From Subtercola sp. Z020 (GTDB lineage: Bacteria; Actinomycetota; Actinomycetes; Actinomycetales; Microbacteriaceae): a DNA stretch of 35,936 nucleotides. The DNA is taken from positions 1 to 35,936 of the forward strand of contig NZ_PSTT01000074.1 of assembly GCF_002931235.1 (NCBI RefSeq). Direction: 5' to 3'. The translations under genes were made by a program, and so were the position numbers. Under the pieces are notes generated by a model, which saw nothing but the letters and a program-made list of their open reading frames with translations, was not told the DNA's origin and made no database searches. The stretch's first letter is position 1, and the number at the start of each line of letters is the position of its first letter. Of the stretch, positions 27,646 through 35,837 are shown one piece after another.

Positions 27646-28304
27646 GCTCGCGCACCGCCGATCTGTTCCAAGGCGGCAACGATCACTTTCGTCGCCTGCG
27701 TGATCTGCTGCGCCGACAGGTCGTAACTCTGCTGCGACCGCCGGTACGGATCGAGCACGTCGTCGCTCTCGGGATCTGCCGGAGATCCGACGACACCACG
27801 GAAGCGCGACGCTCGTTCGACCAGATCCCTGAGAAGCCCGGGTAGCGCATCGGGCTGCGGCTCGGAGTCCATTCGAAAATCGAGCGACGCTGCCTGAAGA
27901 AGGCGCGCGAACTCGATCAGGGTGAACGTGCGGGAGGCAGCGCGAGGGACCATCTGCACAACCGCGCCGCGGTGTTCCCTCGCCAGCGCCAGAACGATAT
28001 CAGCGTCCTGGACCATTTCGGGCGAGATGTCGCGGGCCTGGTGGTGCTCCGGATGCGCGCCGAGCGCGGTGGAGAGGGCGGCCGCCTGAGCGGGCATTCC
28101 CTGTCCGGTCAGCGCAGACGTTCCCGCACTGTGCACGCGTATCCGCTCCGAGAGCCCGACCGTGTCGATGCCGGCTGCGAAGAGCTGCTCAGCGAGCGGA
28201 GACCGACAGATGTTGCCGGTGCAGACGAAGAGGATGACGAAGGGTTCAGAGTTGGCTTTGCGGGCACGAGCTTTGGCGCGGTCTCGCAGACTGAGTTCAG
28301 CCAC
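27642..28304 (-). CDS. Low-molecular-weight protein-tyrosine phosphatase
   Basis: The catalytic loop VCTGNICRS (Cys28 to Arg34) and the general-acid Asp185-Pro186 in DVLDPYRRS identify a LMW-PTP. At 220 residues it is longer than the usual 150-160, with an extra N-terminal basic stretch and an insert around 115-170. In polysaccharide operons this enzyme dephosphorylates the neighbouring tyrosine autokinase, here the gene five bases upstream. It starts GTG at 28304 without a clear Shine-Dalgarno, so it is probably coupled to the kinase gene. Confidence 0.95.
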   Translation of the reverse strand: MAELSLRDRAKARARKANSEPFVILFVCTGNICRSPLAEQLFAAGIDTVGLSERIRVHSAGTSALTGQGMPAQAAALSTALGAHPEHHQARDISPEMVQDADIVLALAREHRGAVVQMVPRAASRTFTLIEFARLLQAASLDFRMDSEPQPDALPGLLRDLVERASRFRGVVGSPADPESDDVLDPYRRSQQSYDLSAQQITQATKVIVAALEQIGGARA

Positions 28305-28309
28305 GGGCT

Positions 28310-29734
28310 CTAGGTTTTGGCCACCGGCGCATCATTCACCGGCTGAACTGGCTCTGCGCTCGCTGACGATGTCTCGTCTTCGGCGTAGGCGTAACTGTAG
28401 TGTCCATAGCCGTACGCGTCAGCCCCGCGCGTCGGAAGCATGGTCAGGACGAGACCGAGCACCGTAGCGCCGACATTGTCGAGAATGTCGATTGCACTTC
28501 GTAGCTGAGCCTTGTGCACCTTCCCTGCGGATGCCACGACAATGGCGCCGCGAGTGGCTTTCGCCAGGATCGCTGCGTCGGTGACAGGAAGGAGCGGTGG
28601 AGCGTCGATGATGACGGTGTCGAACTCGGATTCCAGAGTAGCCAGGAGCTTCTTCATCGCCGGGCCGCCGAGCAACTCGCTGGGGTTCGGCGGAATCGAA
28701 CCCGCTGGAAGCACATACATCTCGCGTTCACCCCACTGCTGCAGAGCATCCGCGAGCTCGACCCGTCCGATGAGGACATCCGTGAGTCCGACCGCGCCCT
28801 CGAGCCCCAAGTAGGAGGCCAGTCGCGGACGTCGAAGGTCGGCGTCGATGACGATGACGCTGGAGTTCGCGTCGGCAAGAGCGATCGCCAGATTGGAACT
28901 CACACTCGACTTGCCCTCAGCAGCAACGGACGACGTGATGACGATCGTGTGTGGGAGGTCGGCGAACTCCAAGAACTGCAGGTTCGTTCGGAGGGAACGG
29001 TAGGACTCGGCCTGTGGACTCTTGGGTTCGGCGTGCACGACCAGAGGTCGCTCTGCAGCGCGGGGATCGAAGAAGATCGCACCGAGCACGGGAGCCGTCG
29101 TGATCAGCTCGGTATCACGCTGGCTGCGGATACGGTTGTCCAGGGCTTCACGCAGGAAGGCCAGCCCGAGACCGACGAGCAATCCGACGATGAGGCCGAG
29201 GGCGATGTTCAGCGGAACGTTCGGCGACGTCGGCTTCAGCGGCGCTGTTGCAGCCTTCACGCTGGAGATCTTCACCTGGGGCGTACCATCGGCGGCTTCG
29301 GGCACGAGAGCCGGAACGTTGGTGGAGAAGCTCGTGGCCACCGCGTTGGCGATGGTCGCGGCATCGGCCGCGGAATCGCTGGTCACAGTGATCTCGATGA
29401 TCGTCGTGTCGAGGGGCGCAGTAGCCGTGACCGACTTCGCGAGTTCGTCAGAGGTGGCGGCGAGGCCGTACTGCGCAATGACCGGATCGAGCACAATGGG
29501 AGTCGAAACAAGGTCGGCGTAGGTCTTCACTGCCTGCTGGGTGAAGGTGTTGCCCTGCTGCAGTTCCGCCGTGGTCGCCGACGACGATGTCGATACGTAG
29601 ACCTTCGTCGAGGCTTGGTAGAGCGGCGTCTGCACGATGGCGTATGTCGCCGATGCGGCAACCGAAACCAGAATGATTCCCGCAATCAAGATCCAACTGC
29701 GTTGCAGAACCCTCAGATAATTTCGAATGTGCAC
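28310..29734 (-). CDS. Chain-length regulator fused to tyrosine autokinase (BY-kinase)
   Basis: In 474 residues a Wzz-type region is followed by a kinase. Membrane segments lie at about 14-34 and 176-195. The ATP site shows SSVAAEGKSSVSS (Walker A, about 268-280), VIVIDADLRRPR (A', about 293-304) and VIIDAPPLLP (B, about 374-383). The C-terminus has a cluster of five tyrosines at 441, 443, 446, 448 and 450, the usual autophosphorylation site. It controls polymer length and export. GTG at 29734 opens the eight-gene operon, preceded by GAGGG ten bases upstream. Confidence 0.96.
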   Translation of the reverse strand: MHIRNYLRVLQRSWILIAGIILVSVAASATYAIVQTPLYQASTKVYVSTSSSATTAELQQGNTFTQQAVKTYADLVSTPIVLDPVIAQYGLAATSDELAKSVTATAPLDTTIIEITVTSDSAADAATIANAVATSFSTNVPALVPEAADGTPQVKISSVKAATAPLKPTSPNVPLNIALGLIVGLLVGLGLAFLREALDNRIRSQRDTELITTAPVLGAIFFDPRAAERPLVVHAEPKSPQAESYRSLRTNLQFLEFADLPHTIVITSSVAAEGKSSVSSNLAIALADANSSVIVIDADLRRPRLASYLGLEGAVGLTDVLIGRVELADALQQWGEREMYVLPAGSIPPNPSELLGGPAMKKLLATLESEFDTVIIDAPPLLPVTDAAILAKATRGAIVVASAGKVHKAQLRSAIDILDNVGATVLGLVLTMLPTRGADAYGYGHYSYAYAEDETSSASAEPVQPVNDAPVAKT

Positions 29735-29951
29735 GGTGGTATTTCCCTCAATAGACAGCCGTCTGGCCCCCGGGGCCGACGATGGCCAGTGTTTTAGTAT
29801 CTTTACATACCAAGAGGGATGCTCGTTGCTGCCGGCACATTATGCCGCCGCGAAAAGCGGCCTTGCAACTGCGCTCATTCGGAGCGTTCGACTGCCTCAA
29901 GTATGATCTGATCGAAACTGGCGCGTACTGTGCCGTACGGGGAGCACGCAC
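29735..29951. promoter_or_regulatory. Divergent regulatory region of polysaccharide operon and acyltransferase gene
   Basis: This 217-base gap separates two oppositely transcribed genes. The minus-strand leader holds a hairpin, CTGGCC paired with GGCCAG (29763-29768 with 29784-29789), with a GC-rich loop. On the plus strand TATGAT (29902-29907) is a good -10 element 44 bases before the acyltransferase ATG, though no clear -35 precedes it. A 5-bp GCCGC/GCGGC hairpin with a GAAAA loop lies near 29848-29862. No transcription factor site was recognised. Confidence 0.45.
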
Positions 29952-32180
29952 ATGACCACATCCACTTCGACGTCTTCGAGAGCAGAACCGGTTCCCGGAG
30001 TTCCGCGAAAGTACTTCCGTGGTGACATCGAAGGCCTTCGGGCCATCGCCGTCACTCTTGTCATTCTCGACCACCTGATCGGGTGGCCGATCGGCGGATT
30101 CATCGGTGTCGATGTCTTCTTCGTGCTGAGCGGATTCCTCATCACCGGTCTGCTGCTGCGCGAATACCAGAAGTCGCAGACCATCTCGTTCCTCGATTTC
30201 TACGCGCGCCGCGTTCGCCGAATCGCCCCGGCGGCCATTCTGGTCATCGTCGTCACCGTCGTCGTCGGATTCTTCGTGCTGAGCCTGCCGCGCGCCCAAG
30301 AGATTCTGAGCGATGGCCTCTGGGCCGTCTTCTTCTCGGCGAACTGGCATTTCGCATCGGTCGGCACAGACTACTTCCAGGCCACCGGCGCCATTTCCCC
30401 TCTGCAGCACTACTGGTCTCTGTCGGTCGAGGAGCAGTTCTACCTCGTCTGGCCTTGGTTGACGCTCGCTCTTCTCGTCGCCTTCCGCTCGCGAAAGCGC
30501 ATCAAGCTTTCGACGTCGACGGCGCGGGACCACAAGAATCGCCAGTCCGAACTGGTCGGCGTCATCTTCGTGCTCGTCGTGGCGCTGTCCTTTGCCTTCG
30601 GCGTCTACTCCTCCATCACCAACCCGGCCGTAGCCTACTTCGACACCTTCAGCCGCACGTGGGAACTCGCGGCGGGAGCCGCCATAGCCGCATTCGCCAC
30701 CCAGCTGGGAAAGCTCCCGGCCGCCCTCCGTCCGGTACTCGCCTGGCTCGGCATCCTGGGGATCGTCGCGTCAGCATTCCTGATCACTCCCGAACAGCTG
30801 TTCCCCGCTCCCGGAGCAGCGCTCCCCGTGATCTCCACGTGCTTGATCGTCGCCGCCGGCATCACCGGCCCGCGCCGATTCCTGGCGCCGATCGACAATC
30901 CGGTCATGCGCTACGTCGGTCGTATCTCCTACTCGCTCTACCTGTGGCACTTCCCGGTCATCATCTTCATGGCGGTCTTCCTCGGCTCCTCCAGCGTGCT
31001 GTACATCGTGCTGTCGCTCGCGATCATGCTCGTGCTCTCCGTGCTCTCGTTCCACTTCATCGAAGACCCGATCCGACGCTCGTCGTTCCTGCGTATCTCG
31101 CCGAAGAAGAGGAACGGTCACCGCCGTCGCGTCGTCCCGGCCGGCACGAAAATCAGTGTCGGAGCCCTCATTTTCATCGCTGCGGCATCACTGGCCATCA
31201 TCGTTTTCGCTTTCGGCAGGGTTTCCCCAGTCGGAACCTCCCAACCGCTGACGGCTCCCCAGGCCATCTCCTCGACCGGCGTCGCCGCCGACTCCAGCGC
31301 AACGGACGCCCGCAAGGCCGCGATCCAGGAAGCGCTTCGCGCCGAATCCTGGCCCGAACTGTCTCCGTCGGTGAATGACTTCGGCACCAACGGCCGGTCG
31401 GTCATCGCGACAGAATGGCTCACAGACGGCTGCCTCGGTGAAGACGCAGCGCGTGAGACAGACAACAAGGCGAACACGGAGCACTGTGCCTACGGCAACG
31501 CCAGCGCAGACGCGGCGCACACGGCCGTCATCTTCGGCGACTCGCTCGCGATCAGCTACGCGCCCGCCATTCGCGAAGCGCTCGGCAGCGACTGGAAGGT
31601 ACAGATTCTCGCCCTGGCCGCCTGCCCTGTGTCGAACGTTCAGACGAACAAGCCCGGCGGAGCCGGGTTCCCCGAGTGCGGGGACTTCCGCAGCTGGGCG
31701 ATCGGCCAGATCACGACGATCAACCCGGCCCTGGTCTTCCTCTCCGAAGCGGAGGATGACGTGCGTCTGGCCAGCGGAGCAACCGGCGAGGCCGCCGACA
31801 CCGAGTGGCGAACCGGGGTCACGTCGACGCTCACTGCCCTGGCGCCGGTGCAGGGCAAGGTCATCATGCTCAATCGCCCCCCGGCAGGCGTGACGCTCTA
31901 CACCTGCCAGACCCCGCTCAGCAAGCCGTCGGACTGCGTCTCCGCAGTGCCCCAGGGCTACCAGAACAGGGACGCCCTGCTGAAGTCGGCCTTCACCGCC
32001 GTCGGCGGAAACGCCCGCTTCGTCGACACCACAACGTGGTACTGCAGCGCGAATCAGTGTCCGTCTTTTGTCGGCAGTGCCCCCTTGCTCGCGGACGGGG
32101 TGCACCTCACGAACTCGGCCTCCATCGCCTTGGCTCCGCTCGTCTCGGTGGCCGTGGCGGCCGCTCAGGCGCCACAGTAG
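29952..32180 (+). CDS. OafA/YrhL-type acyltransferase with SGNH domain
   Basis: The 742-residue protein is an acyltransferase-3 membrane domain (about residues 20-370) joined to an extracellular SGNH domain (about 500-740). RAIAVTLVILDHL and FIGVDVFFVLSGFLITGLLL are acyltransferase-3 start motifs, and the catalytic His is in the first. In the SGNH part, IFGDSLAISYA (near 526) has the Ser nucleophile, and DGVHLT (near 714) has the Asp and His. Such fusions O-acetylate or O-acylate surface glycans. GGAG eight bases before the ATG supports the start. Confidence 0.94.
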   Translation: MTTSTSTSSRAEPVPGVPRKYFRGDIEGLRAIAVTLVILDHLIGWPIGGFIGVDVFFVLSGFLITGLLLREYQKSQTISFLDFYARRVRRIAPAAILVIVVTVVVGFFVLSLPRAQEILSDGLWAVFFSANWHFASVGTDYFQATGAISPLQHYWSLSVEEQFYLVWPWLTLALLVAFRSRKRIKLSTSTARDHKNRQSELVGVIFVLVVALSFAFGVYSSITNPAVAYFDTFSRTWELAAGAAIAAFATQLGKLPAALRPVLAWLGILGIVASAFLITPEQLFPAPGAALPVISTCLIVAAGITGPRRFLAPIDNPVMRYVGRISYSLYLWHFPVIIFMAVFLGSSSVLYIVLSLAIMLVLSVLSFHFIEDPIRRSSFLRISPKKRNGHRRRVVPAGTKISVGALIFIAAASLAIIVFAFGRVSPVGTSQPLTAPQAISSTGVAADSSATDARKAAIQEALRAESWPELSPSVNDFGTNGRSVIATEWLTDGCLGEDAARETDNKANTEHCAYGNASADAAHTAVIFGDSLAISYAPAIREALGSDWKVQILALAACPVSNVQTNKPGGAGFPECGDFRSWAIGQITTINPALVFLSEAEDDVRLASGATGEAADTEWRTGVTSTLTALAPVQGKVIMLNRPPAGVTLYTCQTPLSKPSDCVSAVPQGYQNRDALLKSAFTAVGGNARFVDTTTWYCSANQCPSFVGSAPLLADGVHLTNSASIALAPLVSVAVAAAQAPQ

Positions 32181-32198
32181 AACGGCTCCCGGGGAGGG

Positions 32199-32912
32199 CT
32201 ATTCCTCGAGGAACGTCTGGCGAATGAACTCACCCATGTCGCGTCCGAAGACTCCGTAACCGGCTTTGGTGGTGTGGATGCCGTCAACCTTGTACTGGGT
32301 CGACCACACCCCGTCCGCCGTGCGCAGATTGCCCCACCCGTCATGGAAGAACCAGCCGTTCTTCGCGGCAAGTGCCTCGAGGTCGGCATTCGCCTCGACC
32401 GCATAGTCCGCTCGCAGAGTGATGGGCGGGATGGCGGCGAGTACGACGTTCTTCGCGCCGACCGTGGAGACGATCGATGTGATGTCGTCGTCGAGCTGTT
32501 CGAGCGTCAGACCGGCAGCCAGATCGTTGGTGCCTGCCATGATCACCACGACATCCGCATCGGGAACGGGCTGCACCTGCGAAGCCATCAGCGCGCTTGT
32601 GGCGCCATCTCTCGCCCATCCGCCTGCGTACTCGATGTCATCGGTGCCCACCTGCGCGATCCACGCCGTTTTGGCAGCTATGCCCGTGTCGATGTCTCCG
32701 AGGTGGCCCGTCGAGTTCGAGTCTCCGACGACGGCCACCCGCACAGGAGGCTCTACCCGCACGGCGGTACCCGCTGAGGAGCCGGAACCGGCGGAGCTGG
32801 AGGACGAAGGCGCCGGGGAGGCAGGGTCGCCCGAGCAGGCGGCGAGACTGACGAGAGCGAGTACCGTCGCAACCGTGGCAAGTGCTGTCGGCACGCGTCG
32901 TCGTACAGTCAT
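32199..32912 (-). CDS. SGNH/GDSL-hydrolase lipoprotein
   Basis: The 237-residue protein has a lipoprotein signal ending LVSLAAC with the lipidated Cys26, then a Ser/Ala/Pro linker. The catalytic domain carries VAVVGDSNSTGH (Ser nucleophile, block I), IMAGTNDLAAG (block III) and VDGIHTTKAGYG (Asp and His, block V). Such lipoproteins remove or transfer acyl groups on surface polymers. The start at 32912 is preferred over upstream frame starts because of GAAAGG and the lipoprotein signal. It converges with the OafA-type gene, 18 bases between their ends. Confidence 0.92.
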   Translation of the reverse strand: MTVRRRVPTALATVATVLALVSLAACSGDPASPAPSSSSSAGSGSSAGTAVRVEPPVRVAVVGDSNSTGHLGDIDTGIAAKTAWIAQVGTDDIEYAGGWARDGATSALMASQVQPVPDADVVVIMAGTNDLAAGLTLEQLDDDITSIVSTVGAKNVVLAAIPPITLRADYAVEANADLEALAAKNGWFFHDGWGNLRTADGVWSTQYKVDGIHTTKAGYGVFGRDMGEFIRQTFLEE

Positions 32913-33042
32913 TTCGGCCTTTCGGGGAAGGGTCAGAAGTGGTTGGGCGAAGCTGAGTGCCAATCTTAGGCGACTCCTGTGAACCTTCTTTGCGGGAAGG
33001 ACCAGCTTCGTAGTGACATACTGGGGCTGTTCCGGGGGGAAA

Positions 33043-34119
33043 ATGAACGCTGACTTATCGCAGAGAAGGCATCGTATGCGGGCATCTGAGCAGATGGCTC
33101 AGCCAGCTGCGACCGCACAGAAGAAGATCGCTTTTCTCGAGGCGGTGCGCGGAGTCGCGGCCGTCATCGTGGTGCTGCAGCACATACTGGCAGCCCAGGT
33201 TCCGATGTTCGAGACGTGGAGCCGAGAATATCTCGATCTCGGGCGTGTCGGGGTGGTCGCTTTCTTCGTCGTGAGTGGGTACGTCATCCCTCTCAGCCTC
33301 GAACGACAATCGGCCCGTGTATTTGTGCTTCGGCGTGTATTTCGGCTCTTTCCGCTGTACTGGGTCAGCCTGGGCGCATTCCTTCTCCTGGCCGGGCTGG
33401 CTCCGCAGACCGGCGCCGTCGATCCCACGCCTGTGGTGCTCATTGCGAACGTCCTGATGATCCAAGGGCTGACACCTCTGCTGACCATCGTCCCCACCGC
33501 GTGGACCCTCGGCATCGAACTTCTCTTCTACGTTCAGGAGCTGACCGCCGCGATGGCCAGACGCCTGGCAGCAGCGGTCTACCTCGGATACGTCTGGCTG
33601 GGAATCTTCGTTGTCGCCGAGCTCGTGTGCCGCATCCAACAGGTCGATCTCCCCACGACGCTACCTTTGCTGCTCTACACCGCTGCGATCGGCCAGGCAC
33701 TGTATCTCCGCGACAAGCACGGCCGACGTGCCTGGCAGGCACTGGTGGCCTCCGGACTGATACTCGTTCCGATCTTCACTTTCGTCGGCGGAAAGCACGA
33801 TCCGGAGTGGCCTCCGTTCAACTATTCCCTCTCGTTTTTGGTCGGGTTGCTTCTCTTCGCCGTTTTCTACATTTTCACCAGGGGGCAGTTGCATCCGATA
33901 CTGGTGTGGCTCGGAGCCGTGAGTTATGCGCTCTATCTCATCCACCCCCTCGTCTACCGGCTTGTTGCCCTCACCGGCGTGAACCCCGTAGTCTGCATTG
34001 CGGGGAGCGTCGTGCTGAGTCTCGGCGCAGCCTGGGTGTTGCACCGCACCATCGAATTACCGTTCATAGCGATCGGCCGACGAGTTTCCGGCCGCCACTT
34101 GACGACGTCGTCCGCATAG
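33043..34119 (+). CDS. Membrane acyltransferase (acyltransferase-3 family)
   Basis: The 358-residue integral membrane protein has the family motif KKIAFLEAVRGVAAVIVVLQHIL with the catalytic His, then RVGVVAFFVVSGYVIPLSLE. There is no SGNH tail. About ten membrane segments are expected. The ATG at 33043 has a strong GGGGGGA Shine-Dalgarno just before it; an upstream start adds ten residues with no such site. It probably acylates glycan units; the acceptor is unknown. The beta-helix gene follows 24 bases downstream. Confidence 0.9.
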   Translation: MNADLSQRRHRMRASEQMAQPAATAQKKIAFLEAVRGVAAVIVVLQHILAAQVPMFETWSREYLDLGRVGVVAFFVVSGYVIPLSLERQSARVFVLRRVFRLFPLYWVSLGAFLLLAGLAPQTGAVDPTPVVLIANVLMIQGLTPLLTIVPTAWTLGIELLFYVQELTAAMARRLAAAVYLGYVWLGIFVVAELVCRIQQVDLPTTLPLLLYTAAIGQALYLRDKHGRRAWQALVASGLILVPIFTFVGGKHDPEWPPFNYSLSFLVGLLLFAVFYIFTRGQLHPILVWLGAVSYALYLIHPLVYRLVALTGVNPVVCIAGSVVLSLGAAWVLHRTIELPFIAIGRRVSGRHLTTSSA

Positions 34120-34143
34120 GTACTCACTACACCGAGGACTCTC

Positions 34144-35706
34144 ATGTCACGACGATCCGCAGGAGACAACACCCCCCAGGAGCCGCCCGCGCCGGAAGGG
34201 CCGCCCCTCTTCGACCGGCGTCTCATCATCGCCGGAACGGTTGCCGCCTCCATCGCCGGAGCCCGCCTCTCTCTCCGCGCCGACGACAGCGTCATCTCGC
34301 ATCCCGAGCAGAGTGCGGCAGCTGCGCCGGCTGTACCACTCACGGTCGCCGCCGAGCCTTCAGCGCAGCCCGGCACTCTTCCGCCCGCGACGCCGGCAGA
34401 CGTACTGGCAATCACCCCGTACGATTTCGGTTTCGTCGATGGAGCACCAGATGCGACCGCGTCCATCCAGGCGATGTTCGACACCCTTGTTCTGAACCCC
34501 GGAGCTCGCGCCATTCTCCCGGGCGGCACGATCAACGTCACGAATCTTCGCATCGACTACGCCGGAGTCCAGGCACAACCTTCCTCGGGTGCGCCGTACG
34601 GATACCCGGGACCGCACATCGAAGGTAGCTCGAAGCGTGGCACGATCATCCGGCAACTCGAAGGGTCCACAGGCGACGTTCTCACCATTCAAGGCAAGGT
34701 GGGTGTCGCCGCCGGCCCTGCGAACAACAACAAGATCTCCGGGCTCTCGCTGTCTAATCTGCAGATCCAGGGCGCAGATACCGGCGGCCACGGACTCTAT
34801 ATCCGGTCGGTGGTCGACTCGACATTCGATGAACTCACCATCACCAACACGCAGTCGGGCGTCTATCTCGCCCGCGAGGCCTTTCTCTCGGGCGTCTACG
34901 ACGAGTATTCGTACAACAACCGCTTCACCCACCTGAAGGTGTTGACCAACAGGGCCTGGGGAATCGAATGTTCGGGAACCAACGCCATCGCTGCTTCTTT
35001 CTACGACTGCGAAGCGACCGGCAACATCGCCGGCGGCTACCGGCTTGCGCCGTCGGGCATGATCCTGGTGCACTGCCTCGCCGTTGGCAACGGCGTGAAG
35101 AACGCCGATGGCCGAGGCCTCTGGTCGGTCACCAACTCGAACAACTTCTCGACGAACAACGGTCTCACACTCGTGGGCTGCCGCTTCGAAGGCAACTCGG
35201 CGCCGGGGGGCTACGAGATCGAGATCGAATCGGGATATGGCCACGTCATCTCGGCCCCGCAGTTCTTTGCGACAACAGGGGCCACGCCGCTCGGCATCGG
35301 GCTCCGTCAGGTCGATGATTCGAAGAAGGTGCGCAACCTCATCGTCACAGGAGGCTACTTCGGGGGAGATCGATCCACTTCCTCGCAACGCCTCGCCATT
35401 CTCGGCGGCAACGCGATGAACACCCTGTTCGACAACCTCGGGATCGATCCGCAGCAGTGGGCTGGCGGCACCCGCGTCAGTGAACTCATCGATGACGAGT
35501 CGATCGCACTTTCTGTCAACGACCCCAGCCGCTTCCGCATCGACTCCAGCGGGTACATCGCTCTCGAGGCCGTCTCGGGCGGTCTTCCCACACCCTCGGC
35601 CTCCGGTCAGGCAAACCTCGCCGTTGTCACGGATGCCAGTGGCAGGCAGTCGCTCGTGGTTCAATTCGCCGGAGGTGATGCTCAGGTGATCGCGCGTCAG
35701 CCGTGA
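34144..35706 (+). CDS. Exported right-handed beta-helix (pectate-lyase-like fold) protein
   Basis: The 520-residue protein has an N-terminal signal or anchor: RR at 25-26 in LFDRRLIIAGTVAAS, then a hydrophobic stretch and an Ala/Pro-rich linker. The rest is repeats typical of parallel beta-helices, with phrases such as SGLSLSNLQIQGADTGGHGLYIRSVVDSTFDELTITNTQSG. PDATASIQAMFD near 100 is a pattern seen in pectate-lyase-like proteins. Such proteins often lyse, epimerise or bind polysaccharide. No catalytic residues can be named. It follows the acyltransferase gene by 24 bases, so they are probably co-transcribed. Confidence 0.85.
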   Translation: MSRRSAGDNTPQEPPAPEGPPLFDRRLIIAGTVAASIAGARLSLRADDSVISHPEQSAAAAPAVPLTVAAEPSAQPGTLPPATPADVLAITPYDFGFVDGAPDATASIQAMFDTLVLNPGARAILPGGTINVTNLRIDYAGVQAQPSSGAPYGYPGPHIEGSSKRGTIIRQLEGSTGDVLTIQGKVGVAAGPANNNKISGLSLSNLQIQGADTGGHGLYIRSVVDSTFDELTITNTQSGVYLAREAFLSGVYDEYSYNNRFTHLKVLTNRAWGIECSGTNAIAASFYDCEATGNIAGGYRLAPSGMILVHCLAVGNGVKNADGRGLWSVTNSNNFSTNNGLTLVGCRFEGNSAPGGYEIEIESGYGHVISAPQFFATTGATPLGIGLRQVDDSKKVRNLIVTGGYFGGDRSTSSQRLAILGGNAMNTLFDNLGIDPQQWAGGTRVSELIDDESIALSVNDPSRFRIDSSGYIALEAVSGGLPTPSASGQANLAVVTDASGRQSLVVQFAGGDAQVIARQP

Positions 35707-35781
35707 CCGACTCAAACCTGAGAATAGTTTTCCCGCAATTCAGGGCACATTCCCAATCTGATCGCGGCTCTCTCTCGAATA

Positions 35782-35818
35782 GCACTTCGTATGGGCCGTT
35801 TGGCCACTGTTGCAGTGC
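35782..35818. other. Hairpin just upstream of the second ferritin-like gene start
   Basis: GCACT (35782-35786) can pair with AGTGC (35814-35818), with an inner GGCC/GGCC pair (35794-35797, 35802-35805). It lies about 20 bases before the TTG start of the truncated gene at the right edge and may be a terminator or leader structure. It was found by eye only. Confidence 0.35.
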
Positions 35819-35837
35819 CGAATCGAAGGAAGATCCC

